Below are positions 23,509-24,169 of a stretch of 24,169 nucleotides of DNA, piece by piece. Source of the DNA: CALOAD01 sp942491415 (lineage in GTDB: Bacteria; Cyanobacteriota; Vampirovibrionia; Gastranaerophilales; CALOAD01); the NCBI GenBank assembly GCA_942491415.1, contig CALOAD010000004.1, positions 1-24,169 on the forward strand. The letters are read 5' to 3'. Under the pieces are notes generated by a model that was not told where the DNA came from, searched no databases, and was given only the letters and a program-made list of their open reading frames with translations. The translations under genes and the position numbers were made by a program. The first letter of the stretch is position 1. The number at the start of each line of letters is the position of its first letter.

Positions 23509-24169
23509 TCAATTTGTGTTGATGATAAGATATCCAGCTTCAGACCCAACAAGGAATGGAGTGTAAATGTCTCCAGTTGCCCTTATATATTTGAGTTTAT
23601 TGCCTTCTTTACTGTATTCATCTATTTTTAGGGCATTTTTCTTTTTGACTACGTAGGCAAAAGCCGGGTCATATTCTGTTCTTAAAGACAAAGAAGAAGT
23701 GTAGGCAAGTACTATGTTATCTCCCCAAACTTTTACAAAGTTACCGTTTTCATCAACAAATACTGACTTGCCTACAACAATATTGGGGATTTCAAAGATT
23801 TCTTTGAGTAAATCTATTGATACAAGCTTGTTTTTGCTTGTGCTAATAATATCTACAATCTGAGGATGCCTTTTTAACACTTTCCAAGCTTCATGTCCCA
23901 GAACCATAGTGTTGGGATCCTGCGCAATCTTACCGGCGATTGCATCCTTAGCGTCTTCAATAACCCCAATAGGGTCAGAGTTATTGTAATTAGAGAACTT
24001 TGATTTGCCTGACAAGGTAATTTTATTGCCTGCTGGGAAATTTCTTGGATTTTGCACAAGATCAGCGCAAAGGTTTTTCCTGTTTGAGTTTTAAGCCTTC
24101 TGTAACAACGTTTGTTGCATGAGTTGAAGCTTAACCTTCTTTTGATTCATCCTCTTCCCTGTAATCAAT
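23509..24169 (-). CDS. Major capsid protein, partial (5' end beyond window)
   Basis: The long open part (from 24057) reads VQNPRNFPAGNKITLSGKSK, then NNSDPIGVIEDAKDAIAGKI, DPNTMVLGHEAWKVLKRHPQ, LLKEIFEIPNIVVGKSVFVD, VWGDNIVLAYTSSLSL and VGSEAGYLIINTN. This is the C-terminal two thirds of a HK97-like-fold major capsid family common in Mu-like and related phages. Upstream bases carry IDYREEDES and THATNVVTEGLKLKQEK, also typical of this protein, separated by an in-frame TAA and at least one shift, so the gene continues past the right edge. It is the first structural gene visible in the late unit; terminase, portal and protease should lie to the right. Confidence 0.88.

Noticed and set aside
1..24169. 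CRISPR array, tRNA, rRNA or insertion sequence
   Set aside because: No regularly spaced repeats, cloverleaf-like sequence or transposase with terminal repeats was seen on reading both strands.
1..24169. Prophage attachment sites
   Set aside because: The recombinase and capsid both run off the window edges, so att repeats would lie outside; no convincing direct repeat pair was seen inside.

Overview
The window is AT-rich and reads as a prophage of a low-GC gut bacterium. Shine-Dalgarno sites are strong (AGGAGG-like). A group of small proteins at 4.1-5.3 kb looks to me like the lineage-restricted proteins of Gastranaerophilales (Melainabacteria). That host assignment is inference from protein style; there is no rRNA or tRNA here to confirm it.

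Layout. (1) 1-2.9 kb, plus strand: a 5'-truncated, frameshifted, catalytically degenerate tyrosine recombinase, an overlapping 433-aa helix-turn-helix protein whose N-terminal half resembles the DNA-binding region of Mu-type transposases, and a Mor-like activator closed by two tandem terminators. (2) 3.0-4.0 kb: a small XRE regulator lying between two paralogous ~100-aa genes on the other strand. (3) 4.1-5.3 kb: two convergent genes of unknown function. (4) 5.5-8.1 kb, minus strand: three short transcription units ending in a DUF4268 protein. All three are preceded by copies of the same two-box upstream element. (5) 8.2-8.8 kb: a DinJ-YafQ toxin-antitoxin pair. (6) 8.8-24.2 kb, minus strand: the phage late region, read right to left. 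Its order is major capsid, small head protein, decoration-like protein, Mu gp36-like, Mu gp37-like, then P2-type sheath FI, tube FII, chaperone E/E', tape measure, U, X, D, V, W, J, I, collar fibre H, a long fibre with two discoidin-like domains, a small coiled-coil protein and an M15-type endolysin. A ParD/ParE pair sits on the opposite strand between V and W.

The head-completion proteins and the Mor activator are Mu-like while the tail is P2-like, so this is a mosaic contractile-tail phage. Its integration module may be defective.

Sequence quality. Many genes are interrupted by one- or two-base indels, often in homopolymers, and the protein sequence continues in another frame immediately afterwards. 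The indels are rare on the left and very dense beyond about 18.5 kb. This looks more like uncorrected long-read error, worst near a contig end, than biological decay. Late genes are therefore annotated over their reconstructed extents, with each break noted.
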